DNA of 64,000 nt from Limnomonas spitsbergensis. Its lineage: Eukaryota > Chlorophyta > Chlorophyceae > Chlamydomonadales. The position numbers and the translations under genes were made by a program. How positions within the stretch are numbered: position 1 is the stretch's first letter; every line of letters starts with the position of its first letter. Below the pieces are notes generated by a model. It was not told the DNA's origin. It saw only the letters and a program-made list of their open reading frames with translations, and did no database searches. The DNA lies in NCBI GenBank assembly GCA_037349105.1, contig JAYJMM010000035.1, positions 1,725,501-1,789,500 of the forward strand, in the 5' to 3' direction. Below, piece after piece: positions 19,701 through 28,589 of the stretch.

Positions 19701-22700
19701 GAAGGACTCGCAGTTTAGGGTGGAGGGTGAAGGGCTCACAGTTTAGGGTGAAGGGTTAGGGCGAAGGGCTCACAGTTTAGGGTGAAAGGTTAGGGTGAAG
19801 GGTTCACAGTGTAGGGTGAAGGGTGGAGTCAATGCTGATAGCGTTGACGGTTGGGCGTTGATCTGACACTGGTTTGCGGCCTCCAAGGTTGCCAAGGGGT
19901 CGAGGATGACATCGGAAGGATGGACATCGTAATGAATGCCTGCGGTAGGCCCGAGGGTGAAGGGCCCAGGGTAAGCGCCATGCGCAGCAGAGCCGTCCAT
20001 GCCAAGCGCAGCAGAGCCGATAGCGGAAAGATCGACATCGTGGTGGGAGTGTGCGGCAGGCCCCAGGCTTTAGAGTCAAGGGATCAGGGGTGTGGTCACT
20101 GCCAAGAACCATAATGCCTGGATTATCTATGTTGGGGTGGGTGAGCAGTACAGGTCTCAGAGAGGGCTCCTGAAGCACTTTCACTGTCCTGGCGTTGGAT
20201 TTTGCACTTTTATGGTCTCAGGGGTGCCAGGGTGCTTCAGGGCCGCCAGAAGAAAGATGGACAATGTGGCGGGTGTGTGCAGTTAGGCCTGCCCTTTTTA
20301 ATTAATATTTAATCACTCCAATAATCGCCACAGGGCGACTGATCGCCATAAAGAAGATCACTGGGCCTGGGGGTGGATAGGGCCGCGGAAGGGACAAACA
20401 ACTGGGCCTCTGGGTGTGAGGTAAGCTGTTGTTTTCGGTCCAGGGGATGTCTGATTGCTTCAGGGCCGCCAGAGGAAAGATGGACGTAGTGGCGGGTGTG
20501 TGCGCGTCAGGCCTGGGGGTGTACAGGGCCACGGAAGAAGATAATGAAGCACAGGCCTCTGGGTGTGAAGCAGGCTGTCAAGGTCTGTGATGCTGGGGTT
20601 TGGCACCAGTTTGTGGTCATGGGATGATCACTCCACATTGCCGACCAGTTCCAGACCCTCTGTTGGCCTTGGCTGGCCTAAAACAAAAACTTGACTGGGC
20701 GGAAGCGGGGCTGCTTGGGAGACCCTCAGCTCATCCGCCGCCAGGAGGAAGATGGCCGGTGTGGCGGGTGCGTGCGCGTCAGGCCTGGGGGTGTGTAGGG
20801 CCTGGAAGAAGGCCATCATAAGCAGGCCTCTGGACGTGAAACAGGCTCTCAAGGTCTGTGATGATCTGGGTTTGGCACCGGTTTGTGGTCATGAGATGAA
20901 CAGTCCACACCTCCTGGTCCACACTGCCGGCCAGCTCCAGACCCTCGGTTGGCCTAGGCTGTCCTAAACCTAACACTGGACTGGGCGGAAGCGGGGCTGC
21001 TTGGGAGACCTTGAGCTCATCCGGCTGGCGTTTGAGGCGAAGATCCTCTGGCCCGGAAGCTAGGGAAGAAGATTCTGATGGATCCCCCTAGCTGTCAGGA
21101 TCTGATTCAGGGATCCTGACAGCTAGGGGATCCAGTGCCAGGATCCCTTGGCCATGGATCGAAGGTTGTCCAGGTTGTACACCTGAAAGGTTATAAAACT
21201 AAAAGGTTGTAAACTGAAAAAAGATGTACAACTGAAAAAGGATGTACAACTGAAAAGGCAAACACATCAAGCTTGCGCTGTTTGCCCGCTGGCGAGAGAT
21301 TCTCCTCTGCAGTCCTCCTGCGAGCCCATATCCGCTGAAGTTATTTCTTCTTTTGCGCGGCAAGGTCATAGTTGAGCTACTTACCAGCCTCCGATTGGTG
21401 TCCCCATGCATGTCCTGCCATGCTGCGTGGGCCGCCAGCCTTAGGCCGGTCCAGGATGGGTCCAAGCCAATCATGTCACAGCCTAAGGGCGATACGTTGA
21501 ATGTGACCTCAACAATGCCAGAAGGTGGAATGCCGGTTGGCTGCTATGCAGACGGCAAGCTATAACGCCCAACAGCAGGCCGAGGACGCTTGGCTTGATG
21601 ACTCGATACCCTATAAGACGGGGGTCCCCCTTCAGCGGGGGAGGCTTTGATTTTAGTTTGCTCGTGGCAGGGAAAAGTGGTATATACCATCAGCGGACAC
21701 TTTGTCTACCCTCGCTGCCTTATGCCCCCTTCCTATCTAACTCATTTGTCTGTTGGCGATCCCTGCCAGGTGCACTCCCTGGCCAACGGCCCAGAGGTCA
21801 CCAAGGCGCTGCTGGAGACCTCGCGCAAGGTGTGCCAGGGAGGGGCGTTGTTTGTGTGTGTAGCCTGCGCTGGCCGTGGGAGCGGGGGGGGCGTCGTTTG
21901 ATCTTATGACCTAAGTGCCGTACCGCTAGTCCTCGTGCAAGGCATTTGCACTGCTTGGTATGGTCTGGCGTTTTTTCTTCCATCTCCGGTGTGGTCTAGA
22001 GCTCACGCCAGGTGTGCGAGCTATATGAGAGGAAGATAGGGAATTCCTTTCTGTATGAGAGAGAGGGACGGATTGTTGTTGTGTGTGGGAGAAGAGGCAG
22101 GGTTGTTTTCTTCGCCAGTGTGCTGAAGAGCTTACGCCAGGTGTGCGAGCTATATGAGAGGAAGATAGGGAATTCTTTCTGTATGAGAGAGAGATGATGG
22201 GATCTTGAGAGTGCAATAGGGAGGGATCATTTGATGTATGGGATTAAGGGAGGGGTTGGTTTTGTGTATGGGAGAAGAGGAGGGGTTGTTTACTCCACCG
22301 GTGTGCTGAAGAGCTCACGCCAGGTTTGCGTGCTAATATGAGAGGAAGATAGGGATTGCCTTTCGCATGAGGGAGAGATGATGGGAATATTTGAGAATGC
22401 AACAGGGAGGGGTTAGTACAGCAGTTTTTATATCTGTTGGTTCATTTTGCTCAGACGGCCTTGACCCTGCTCGGCCAACTCTCTTCACCTTGAAAGCCGA
22501 ACCCTGTTTCCCTTGAAAGGGCTACCTGGCTGCCATCTCTGCCTCAGCCTACTCCCTTCACCCTCAACGCTGAACCCTATTTCCTAAACCCATTCTCAGG
22601 GCTACCTTGCTGCCATCTCTGCCTCGGCATACTCCCTGGTCTCCATGGTCCAGAGGTTCGGTCCCCTCATGAACGAGGGAGGCTCCGTCATCTCCCTGAC

Positions 22701-25090
22701 CTACAACGCGTCCAACCAGACCATCCCCGGATATGGTGGTGGCATGAGCTCAGCCAAGGCGGTGAGTGAGGAGGCATTTGTGCTGGTATAAAACTGATGT
22801 CTGAATAGTTTTAAAAGGGCGAATGAGGGAGGCTCCGTCATCTCCCCCCGACCTACAGAGCATTTAACCCCCTGGTTTGAAGAGACTTTTCCCGAATATG
22901 GAGGCGGCATGAGCTCAGCCAAGGCGGTGAGTGAGGAGGCATTTGTCTTGGTGTTTAAACTGTTATGTTTGGATGGCTTTTACGAGACGGGAGGCAAGTG
23001 TAGGGGCGAACTGAAGGACGGAGCAGGGCCGCCGGTTCGGGAGGTGGGCGGGAGCGGTCAGAGGAGTTGGCAGTGAGAGATGGCGTGGGCTGTGATTTAG
23101 GAGGTGGGAAGGGGGGGCATAATAAGGGAGAAGTGAGGGATGGAGTAGGGGTGCTGGTTATTAAGGAGGTGGGTTAAGGACTTTGACTTTTTTCTATTTG
23201 TTTTGCTATCAGAAGGGTGGCAGTGAGCAAGTATTCTGATTTTGGAGGCAGGCGAAAGGAGCGTGTATGGGGAGGAGTGACGGACAGAAAAGAGGCGGGG
23301 AAACGATTGCGTGTGCGTGTGTGTGTTTGCTGGAATTTGCCTGCCGTTGTTTCACGCATGAAGGTGGAACAAAGCACGTGAGCGGAAGCCGCCAGGTCCC
23401 AAATGGAACACGCCATTGCTCTTTTAGGGGTACTTCAGCAACAATTACGCAACACCCCAGTTTGTAGCGGGGGTGGGGGCCTGGTGCGGTGCAAGCCCTA
23501 CGTGCGCAAGCTCGCCTGGTGCAACCCACAGCCGTAGGCCGGTCAAGGAATGACCCTCTTTGGCCCAGCAATGTCTGCCCCCAATGGTGTGCCAAATGTG
23601 GTAGGGTGCGCAGTTGCGCACTGAAACAAGCACGGGATCGCTTGGGACTTTTGGATTCAAACACCGACTATTCAAGTATTCAACCACTGGTTGTAAAACC
23701 GCTAGGACCACTGATTGTGAAAGCACTAGTGTCACTTACCTGCTAACCACTTGAACCACTTGAACCACTAAATGTTGAAGCACTGATTGTTCAAACGCTT
23801 GAACCACTGACTGTTGAACCACTTGTACAACTGATAGATCAATCGTTTGAACCACTGATTGTTCAACCACTTAATGTTCAACCACTGTGTGTTGACCCAC
23901 TGCCAGGCTTTGGAGTCCGACACGCGGGTGCTGGCTTACGAGGCAGGGCGCAAGTACCGGATCCGCGTCAACACGATCTCGGCAGGCCCACTCGGATCCA
24001 GGGCCGCCAAGGCCATTGGCTTCATCGGCGACATGATCGAGTGAGGGGGGCAGGAAGGGAAGGGAGGGAGCAGGAAGGGTAAGGCAGCCTAGGGCCGCCA
24101 AGGCCATTGGCTTCATCGGCGACATGATCGAGTGAGGGGGGCAGGAGGGGAAGGGAGGGAGCAGGAAGGGTAAGGCAGTTTAGGGCCGCCAAGGCCATTG
24201 GCTTCATCGGCGACATGATCGATTGAGGGGGAGGGGGCAGAAGCAGCCTAAAGCGACTTCATAACATTTATTTTTGTATTGAAAACAATCCGCTACTGCG
24301 GGGAGTTAAGGAGGGGAAGAAAGGGTTACGCAGTCTAGGGCCGCCAAGGCTATTGGCTTCATCGGCGACACGATCGAGTGAGGGGGGCAGGAGGGGAAGG
24401 GAGGGAAAGGAGGGACCAGGAATGGATGCAGAAGCAGCCGAAGGTGACATCACACGGTTTTGTTGTTTATATATCAGGGAAGGCGGAAATGTGGCATGGA
24501 GAGAGGCTTGTGAGGGGAAGTGGAAAGGCAAGAGGAGATGGACAGGGGAAGGGCTAGTGCACTCATTCCCATCAAGGCAGCGGGCTGATTTAGGAGATGC
24601 TTGCAAAAATGTGTGGTTGCATTACCTGGATCAACCCGAAGATCTCTGCTCCAAAGAAAGGCGTCCAGCCCACCTATAACACAGATGATTCCCTTTCAAC
24701 TTGCTAGTGCTGTCCAATCTGCATGGCCCGTGTCTCACATATGCATTGGAATTTGAAATCTGTCAATGAGGTTACACCTCTGGGCCCTGCTGAAAAAGGC
24801 TCGGCCTCTTGGGCGCCCACCTAATCAGCTGGGAGGATAGAAACCAAAATTCCGGCTTGAGTTCCCCTTTTTCCTTGTTTTTCCTGACCCGCGCTGCAAT
24901 GTCTGCTTGCAGTTACTCGACTGAGAACGCCCCCATCCAGAAAGAGCTGTACGCTAGCGAGGTGGGCAACGTTGCCGCCTTCCTGCTGTCGCCGCTCGCC
25001 TCGGCCGTCACCGGGCACACTATGTTTGTCGACAACGGGCTCAACACCATGGGCTTGGCTCTAGACAGCAAGACCCTGCAACACGAATAG
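16761..25090 (+). CDS. FabI: Chloroplast enoyl-[acyl-carrier-protein] reductase (NADH)
   Basis: Final reductive step of each plastid type II fatty-acid elongation cycle (enoyl-ACP to acyl-ACP), plant MOD1/FabI-type SDR fold. Nine phase-matched exons: 16761-17016, 17255-17292, 17562-17627, 18410-18556, 19264-19359, 21770-21829, 22600-22761, 23907-24040, 24913-25090; 378 aa. Residues 1 to about 70 are a Ser/Arg/Val-rich chloroplast transit peptide. The dinucleotide-binding segment is [16 protein letters not shown] at about 89-104. Catalytic Tyr266 and Lys274 lie in [14 protein letters not shown] with the seven-residue spacing of plant enzymes (E. coli FabI has six), and the substrate-side Tyr256 is in SLTYNAS. 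The C-terminus carries VDNGLNTMG. Start chosen as the ATG opening the transit peptide. No truncation seen. Introns are filled with copies of adjoining exon edges. Confidence 0.95.
18655..18700 (+). repeat. Copy of ENR exon 4 donor edge
   Basis: GCAGTGTACGACACCCCTGC..GAGGATGTGAGT repeats the last about 38 bp of exon 4 with its donor ([12 protein letters not shown]; one residue changed to Met), about 100 bp downstream of the real junction. It has both an upstream AG and an intact GTGAGT, so it could act as a cryptic mini-exon. Confidence 0.9.
18893..19185 (+). repeat. Two decayed copies of ENR exon 5 acceptor edge
   Basis: GCAGATTGCAACCAGCGAGC at 18893 and GCAGATTGCGACCAACAAGC at about 19120 copy the acceptor and start of exon 5 ([17 protein letters not shown]). 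Both gain stops and indels after about 45-60 bp. The copy nearer the real exon is the better preserved. Filler between them is CCCTGAACCCCTAAACC-like. Confidence 0.9.
19376..19826 (+). repeat. 22-bp-like array of TTTAGGGTGAAGGGCTCACAG
   Basis: Irregular tandem array of GTTTAGGGTGAAGGG and CTCACA blocks, starting just after the exon 5 donor at 19360. It mixes TTTAGGG-type heptamers with a GGGTGAA variant. Confidence 0.88.
19898..20785 (+). repeat. Series of five decaying copies of ENR exon 5 donor edge
   Basis: Copies of AGCGGAAAGATCGACATCGT plus donor appear near 19898-19945, 20008-20055, 20241-20282, 20460-20510 and 20736-20785. The second is nearly intact (KIDIVV); later ones drift to GAAAGATGGACAATGTGGC and GGAAGATGGCCGGTGTGGC. 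Surrounding sequence (GGTGTGTGCG, CAGGCC, TGGGCCTGG) is repeated with them. 20990-21769 otherwise holds a short GTACAACTGAAAA repeat near 21190-21260. Confidence 0.82.
22000..22335 (+). repeat. Three copies of ENR exon 6 donor edge in units of about 125-180 bp
   Basis: GAGCTCACGCCAGGTGTGCG-like segments near 22000, 22128 and 22311 resemble GAGACCTCGCGCAAGGTGTG at the exon 6 junction. They are embedded in units with CTATATGAGAGGAAGATAGG and AGAGAGATGATGGG. Confidence 0.72.
22519..22552 (+). repeat. Copy of ENR exon 7 acceptor edge
   Basis: GGGCTACCTGGCTGCCATCT and the following CTGCCTCAGCCTACTCCC match the first 33 bp of exon 7 ([12 protein letters not shown]), 80 bp upstream of it. Confidence 0.92.
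22822..22940 (+). repeat. Copy of ENR exon 7 second half and donor
   Basis: Begins GAATGAGGGAGGCTCCGTCA and ends GCCAAGGCGGTGAGTGAGG, with a decayed middle lacking the catalytic Tyr codons. The donor and the next 20 intronic bases (GAGGCATTTGT) are copied too, so the duplicated segment spans exon and intron. Confidence 0.92.
23690..23900 (+). repeat. Short repeat ACCACTGATTGTTGA before ENR exon 8
   Basis: Loose units of about 15-25 bp (GAACCACTGATTGTTCAACC) run up to the acceptor CTGCCAG at 23901-23906. The last is GTTGACCCACTGCCAG, so the acceptor region itself may be part of the array. 22941-23690 holds GGGAGGTGGG-rich sequence without a gene. Confidence 0.75.
24085..24400 (+). repeat. Three copies of ENR exon 8 donor edge
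   Basis: AGGGCCGCCAAGGCCATTGG..CGACATGATCGAGTGAGGGG recurs at about 24091, 24182 and 24339, following the authentic edge at 24000-24050. The first is essentially exact over 45 bp including the GTGAGG donor; the second has ATTGAG and the third ACACGATCGA. Units include GGGAGGGAGCAGGAAGGG. Confidence 0.93.
24762..24880 (-). mobile_element. LINE tail (type A) in last ENR intron
   Basis: TCAATGAGGTTACACCTCTG through GGCTCGGCCTCTTGGGCGCC, 30-150 bp upstream of the exon 9 acceptor. Right end not defined. Confidence 0.75.
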
Positions 25091-25093
25091 AGG

Positions 25094-25166
25094 GGAGTGT
25101 TTGTCAGCATCGGGCTGAAAACCATGGGTCTGGCTCTAAACAGAAAGACCCTGCAACACGAATAGA
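25094..25166 (+). repeat. Copy of ENR stop-codon end
   Basis: GTGTTTGTCAGCATCGGGCT..CTGCAACACGAATAGAG copies the last about 70 bp of exon 9 including the TAG ([21 protein letters not shown]), with about seven substitutions, starting four bases after the real stop. It lies in the 3' UTR or just beyond it. Confidence 0.95.
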
Positions 25167-25330
25167 GAGAGGAGGGAAGAGGTCCCTTGGTTGACTGTTA
25201 ATGAGTGGGAAATGGACTCGGACTGGCGGGGTGGACTGGGGAGGGGGGGGGTCGTCCTGGCGGCGTCTTGTTGCAGGTTTCGGATTAGAGGAGTTGTGGC
25301 TGTGCTGGAGCCTGTAAGGGCATTCAATGT

Positions 25331-25680
25331 GTCAATGACGTTACACATGTGGGCCCTGTTCATGAGGCTCGGCGGCGGCAGCATTTAATATGTTGTTTTT
25401 TTAATGACGTTACATCTATGGGCCATGCTGAAATGAAGCTCGGCAGCGTTGGCATACAAAAAGTCAGCTTCTTTGCCTTCCCGGCCTCTCCTTTTGTTCG
25501 TTTCCCCCCTCTTCCTTTTAGTATTTTCTTTTCTCCCTTCTGAACAGTTGGGCGCCCACGCGGCCGAGCTTTGAGCGGGCCCAGAGGTATAACGTTTTTG
25601 ACAAAAAGTCAGCTAGGAAAGTGGAGGGAGAAGGCACGAGAGGAAAAAAAGGATGGCAAGATCATCCACCGAACAACAAG
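25331..25680. mobile_element. Nested LINE tails with target-site duplication
   Basis: 25331-25380: minus tail fragment. 25401-25456 plus about 25602-25680: a minus type B tail (AATGACGTTACATCTATGGG ... GTCAGCTAGGAAAGTGGAGG). A plus type A tail at 25470-25600 interrupts it (CCTTTTGTTCG ... CAGTTGGGCGCCCACGCGG ... AACGTTTTTGAC). ACAAAAAGTCAGCT occurs on both sides (about 25456-25469 and 25601-25614) as the target-site duplication. 25167-25330 holds nothing recognised. Confidence 0.8.
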
Positions 25681-25790
25681 AGCGCAAAGGTCTGGCAAAT
25701 GTTGTTTTGTGTGTCAGCCATTTCAGCAGATTGTGGAAGCACCTAGAAGCACCTAGAAAACCTGGTATGCACTGTTCTAAACCTAGGCAG

Positions 25791-25932
25791 CCTGGTTTGA
25801 GTGCTCCTCTCTGTCTTTCCTCTTGCCTTTAGTTGCTTTCCTTCTTCTTCCCAACGAGACAGTTGGGCGCCCATGAGGCCGGGCTTTCCTAAGCAGGGCC
25901 CCAAGGTGTAACGTCATTGACCTGGTTTGAGT
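25791..25932 (+). mobile_element. 118-bp LINE tail with 12-bp target-site duplication
   Basis: CCTGGTTTGAGT at 25791-25802 and 25921-25932 flanks a type A tail (CTCTCTGTCTTTCCTCTTGC ... CAGTTGGGCGCCCATGAGG ... GTGTAACGTCATTGA). Confidence 0.88.
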
Positions 25933-26025
25933 ATTCTGCTGCCCCTAAGTTAGGACTGCAAGCATGATTGTCACGAGGGGAAGTGTAGCGTTCGCGCTCA
26001 TCCCCATTGCAAAAGGGGGAAATGG

Positions 26026-26285
26026 TTTAGTGGTGGGTGTCTAGTGGTACAACATTGGTGGCATCCACACCGTAAGGTTGAAGGATCGGACCCGCCAAAC
26101 GATCCTCCCTCTCCCCCCGCCTATAAAGCCGGGTTCCATGTTCCTGCCCCCTCACAGAAGAGGTGGCATGGCTGCACCAGGGTCCTAGCTGTTCTTGGTA
26201 GATGGAATCGAGCCGAGTCATTCCCCACCAACCCCACGCGGCCAAGCATTCAGCAGGGCCCAGCGGGTATGCACCGCTTTAAGCA
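26026..26285 (+). mobile_element. tRNA-derived SINE with LINE-like tail
   Basis: The head resembles a tRNA gene: GTCTAGTGGTA at about 26038 is an A-box/D-arm like that of tRNA-Asp or tRNA-Glu, and GGATCGGACCC at about 26084 is a near B-box. The body ends CACGCGGCCAAGC..GCAGGGCCCAGCGGGTATGC, close to the LINE tail but ending GGGTATGCACCG where the others end GTGTAACGTCATTGA. A second copy, inverted and lacking the A-box, is at 40441-40670 with B-box GGATCAAACCC, an exact fit to GGWTCRANNCC. The head does not fold as a functional tRNA. Confidence 0.7.
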
Positions 26286-26700
26286 AGGGGATGTGTACTA
26301 AGCAAAGCTAGAAGTTCCCATTTTCACCCCCCCGCTTCTTCAACCAAGTAACCCTGTTATTCCAGGCATAAAACAGAAATGTCCGCTACAGCGAAATATC
26401 AAATCGTATCCGAAATCTTGGCTGAGAGCTTGGGCAACAGTTATCTCCCAGCCCGCATACCGGACACGGTAATGATCCATTCAACTAGGCGCTTATCATT
26501 GTACCGGTATCCATTAATCTATAATATCTGTGCCTGGTCAGCAAATGTCCTAACAAACAAGAAAGAATTAATGAAGCCCTATATGGCTACAACTGGCACG
26601 GGAGCTGACCTCGGATAGAGGCGGAGAAGGAAATAAATGTGTGATTGCTGGCTACCGCGTCCTGGTGTTGCTGTCATGGCCAGACTTGGCCCAGGAAAGA
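26286..26700 (+). other. Stretch with an unrecognised 79-codon ORF
   Basis: An ATG ORF at 26379-26618 (begins MSATAKYQIVSEILAES) has no recognised homology, no repeat content and no neighbour support. Real gene, lone exon and chance ORF are all open. Nothing else is seen here. Confidence 0.2.
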
Positions 26701-26703
26701 AAT

Positions 26704-27025
26704 TTGTCAATGACGTTACACCTCTGGGCCCTGCTAAAAGATGTTTTTTAGGTAATGCTTCGCTGCCGCATCTAGACGTGGCCCCCTGGCCAGCAGCTTC
26801 TCAGCCAATTGATTGATTATTTTCCTGCCCGGCGATTCTGAATTTGAACTACTGGTATGTCAACTGTGTTTTTCCTGTTCAACAAGCACGGCCACTTGTG
26901 GACTGTTTTGCTTGCTGACGTGGCCGAGCTTTATTTAAGCAGGGCCCAGAGGTGTAACGTCAATAACTGTTTTGATCACGTCAAGTTCATACCCTACAGG
27001 CCCAGTGGTGTAACGTCATCGACCC
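26704..27025. mobile_element. Three short LINE tails, one with target-site duplication
   Basis: 26704-26745 is a minus tail fragment. 26911-26965 is a plus type B tail of only 55 bp flanked by ACTGTTTTG (26902-26910 and 26966-26974). 26998-27022 is a shorter plus fragment (GGCCCAGTGGTGTAACGTCA). 27026-27300 holds nothing recognised. Confidence 0.78.
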
Positions 27026-27307
27026 TTTCTTTTACAGGGGGTCTGGTGCGGCATGTGCGCCATTGAGCAATGCAGAGTCAGAAAGGGATGCAAAAAAAGA
27101 AGAACGTCGGCGTCAGACACACAAAGTGACTGATCGCGGTGGGTCAAAGCAAACAAGACAACATTGCGATGAAGGATCGCAAGGCCCCAACCTTCTTAAC
27201 TGGGGTCACCAACTGACAGGCCCCAGACATCTCATGAAATTCTAAAATAAACAAGTGCAAGGCCAACGACCCTTAGCTCTACAGGGTTGAGCCTCTGTAA
27301 CTAGACA

Positions 27308-27688
27308 CAGCACATTACAGTATGGTACAGCACAGTACAGTACAGCACAGTGCAGTACAGATGAGGATACATTGTTACTACTCGAAATAAAAACAGCCAA
27401 GTACCGAGCCAAGTCCTGTAAAATAAAACAGCCACACAGTCAGCGAATGGGGAACCAGCAGCGATTGGGGACCCTTGGTCACCTAGCGGCATCCCCCCTT
27501 GGTCACCTAGCGGCATCCCCCCTTGGTCACCTAGCGGCATCCCCCCTTGGTCACCTAGCGGCATCCCCCCTTGGTCACCTAGCGGCATCCCCCCTTGGTC
27601 ACCTAGCGGCATCCCCCCTTGGTCACCTAGCGGCATCCCCCCTTGGTCACCTAGCGGCATCCCCCCTTGGTCACCTAGCGGCATCCCC
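27308..27688 (+). repeat. CAGTACAG microsatellite and 24-bp minisatellite (nine copies)
   Basis: 27308-27362 is CAGTA/CAGCA-rich. 27474-27688 has nine nearly perfect 24-bp units containing TTGGTCACCTAGCGGCATCC. As the unit is a multiple of three, each open frame repeats an octapeptide (for example HLAASPLG on the plus strand). No start context, homology or splice evidence supports coding. Confidence 0.9.
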
Positions 27689-27876
27689 CCTTGGCCACAT
27701 GCCTCAGTACCGTGCCTGACATGACACGTGGGAACCGAGAACCGTCGTGCCCGGTACTAAAGAAATATCCCTGCAAACACTGCGGCACGGTTAGCCCCTC
27801 CCCCCCCTCGCCATTCCCGACCAACTTGGGTTGTTGCGCTAATGATGCAACAAATAGTGTGATGCAACAAGAACAG

Positions 27877-27965
27877 TCAATAACGTCACACCTCTAGGCC
27901 ATGCACAAGAAGGCTTGGCTGTGTGGATGCCCAACTGTTCAAGACAGTGACCAGGAAAGAGTGAA
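27877..27965 (-). mobile_element. LINE tail (type A), diverged
   Basis: TCAATAACGTCACACCTCTA ... GGCTTGGCTGTGTGGATGCC ... AACTGTTCAAG. An older copy. 27966-28420 holds a GCAGCAGCTGATCA-containing short duplication (28218-28236 and 28295-28312) and no gene. Confidence 0.72.
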
Positions 27966-28424
27966 AATCCGAGCGGGCAGAGAGCGCTCCCGGCTCTGTC
28001 AAAACCTCCGGGTGCCCGTCCTGTCTCCTAGAGAGAAACCGCGAAGGCTCCTGTCTCTGTCGAATCTCTCCAGGCGCCTGTCCTGCTTCCTTGAGAGGAA
28101 CAGCAACGGCGCGGATGTGGCTTGAGCCCATTCTGCGCTGTTTCCCTCACTGTCACGCTCCTCAAAGGGGAGGAAGGAAGAAGAATACGACACCCCGCAG
28201 GGGCAGCCGCCGCCGCAACAGCAGCTGATCAGTTACAGTTGGTTACCTGGCCTGAGATCTCATGATAAATACTTGCTACCCACGGCGGGCAGCAGCCGCA
28301 GCAGCTGATCATCCTCAGTTCAGGTACCGCAACGTAGTACCCCTGCCCGCAGCAACTGCTGTGGTACATAGCACTGGAGGAACAGTGCAGTAAATATAAG
28401 TTGTACCGCTGCACTGCGTAGGAC

Positions 28425-28565
28425 AGCATATCCAGCGGCGCGAGGGAGCATATCCAGCGGCGCGAGGGAGCAGCGGTGCCTCATGTCTTATAACTGCATG
28501 TCCAGCAGTGGTGAGAAGCAGCAGTACCACTGTACTTATTATAACTGCATGTCCAGTGGTGGTAC
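28425..28565 (-). repeat. Four copies of the DUF2993 gene's stop-codon end
   Basis: On the minus strand the last coding bases CCGCTGGACATGCAGTTCTA recur as decayed copies near 28541-28565, 28495-28512, and twice at 28425-28460 (CGCCGCTGGATATGC), all downstream of the stop at 28590. Confidence 0.8.
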
Positions 28566-28589
28566 AAATAAGCAGTACAACAGTACACC

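Noticed and set aside
22701..22922. Minus-strand ORF 22701-22922
   Set aside because: Antisense shadow of ENR exon 7 and its downstream copy; the sense strand gives the recognisable catalytic motif.
26026..26105. Functional tRNA gene
   Set aside because: Only the A- and B-box-like stretches remain; no acceptor-stem pairing is visible and the head is joined to a LINE-like tail, as in a SINE.
27372..27719. Protein with octapeptide repeats (HLAASPLG)
   Set aside because: A perfect 24-bp minisatellite is open in several frames on both strands; no domain, start context or splice support.
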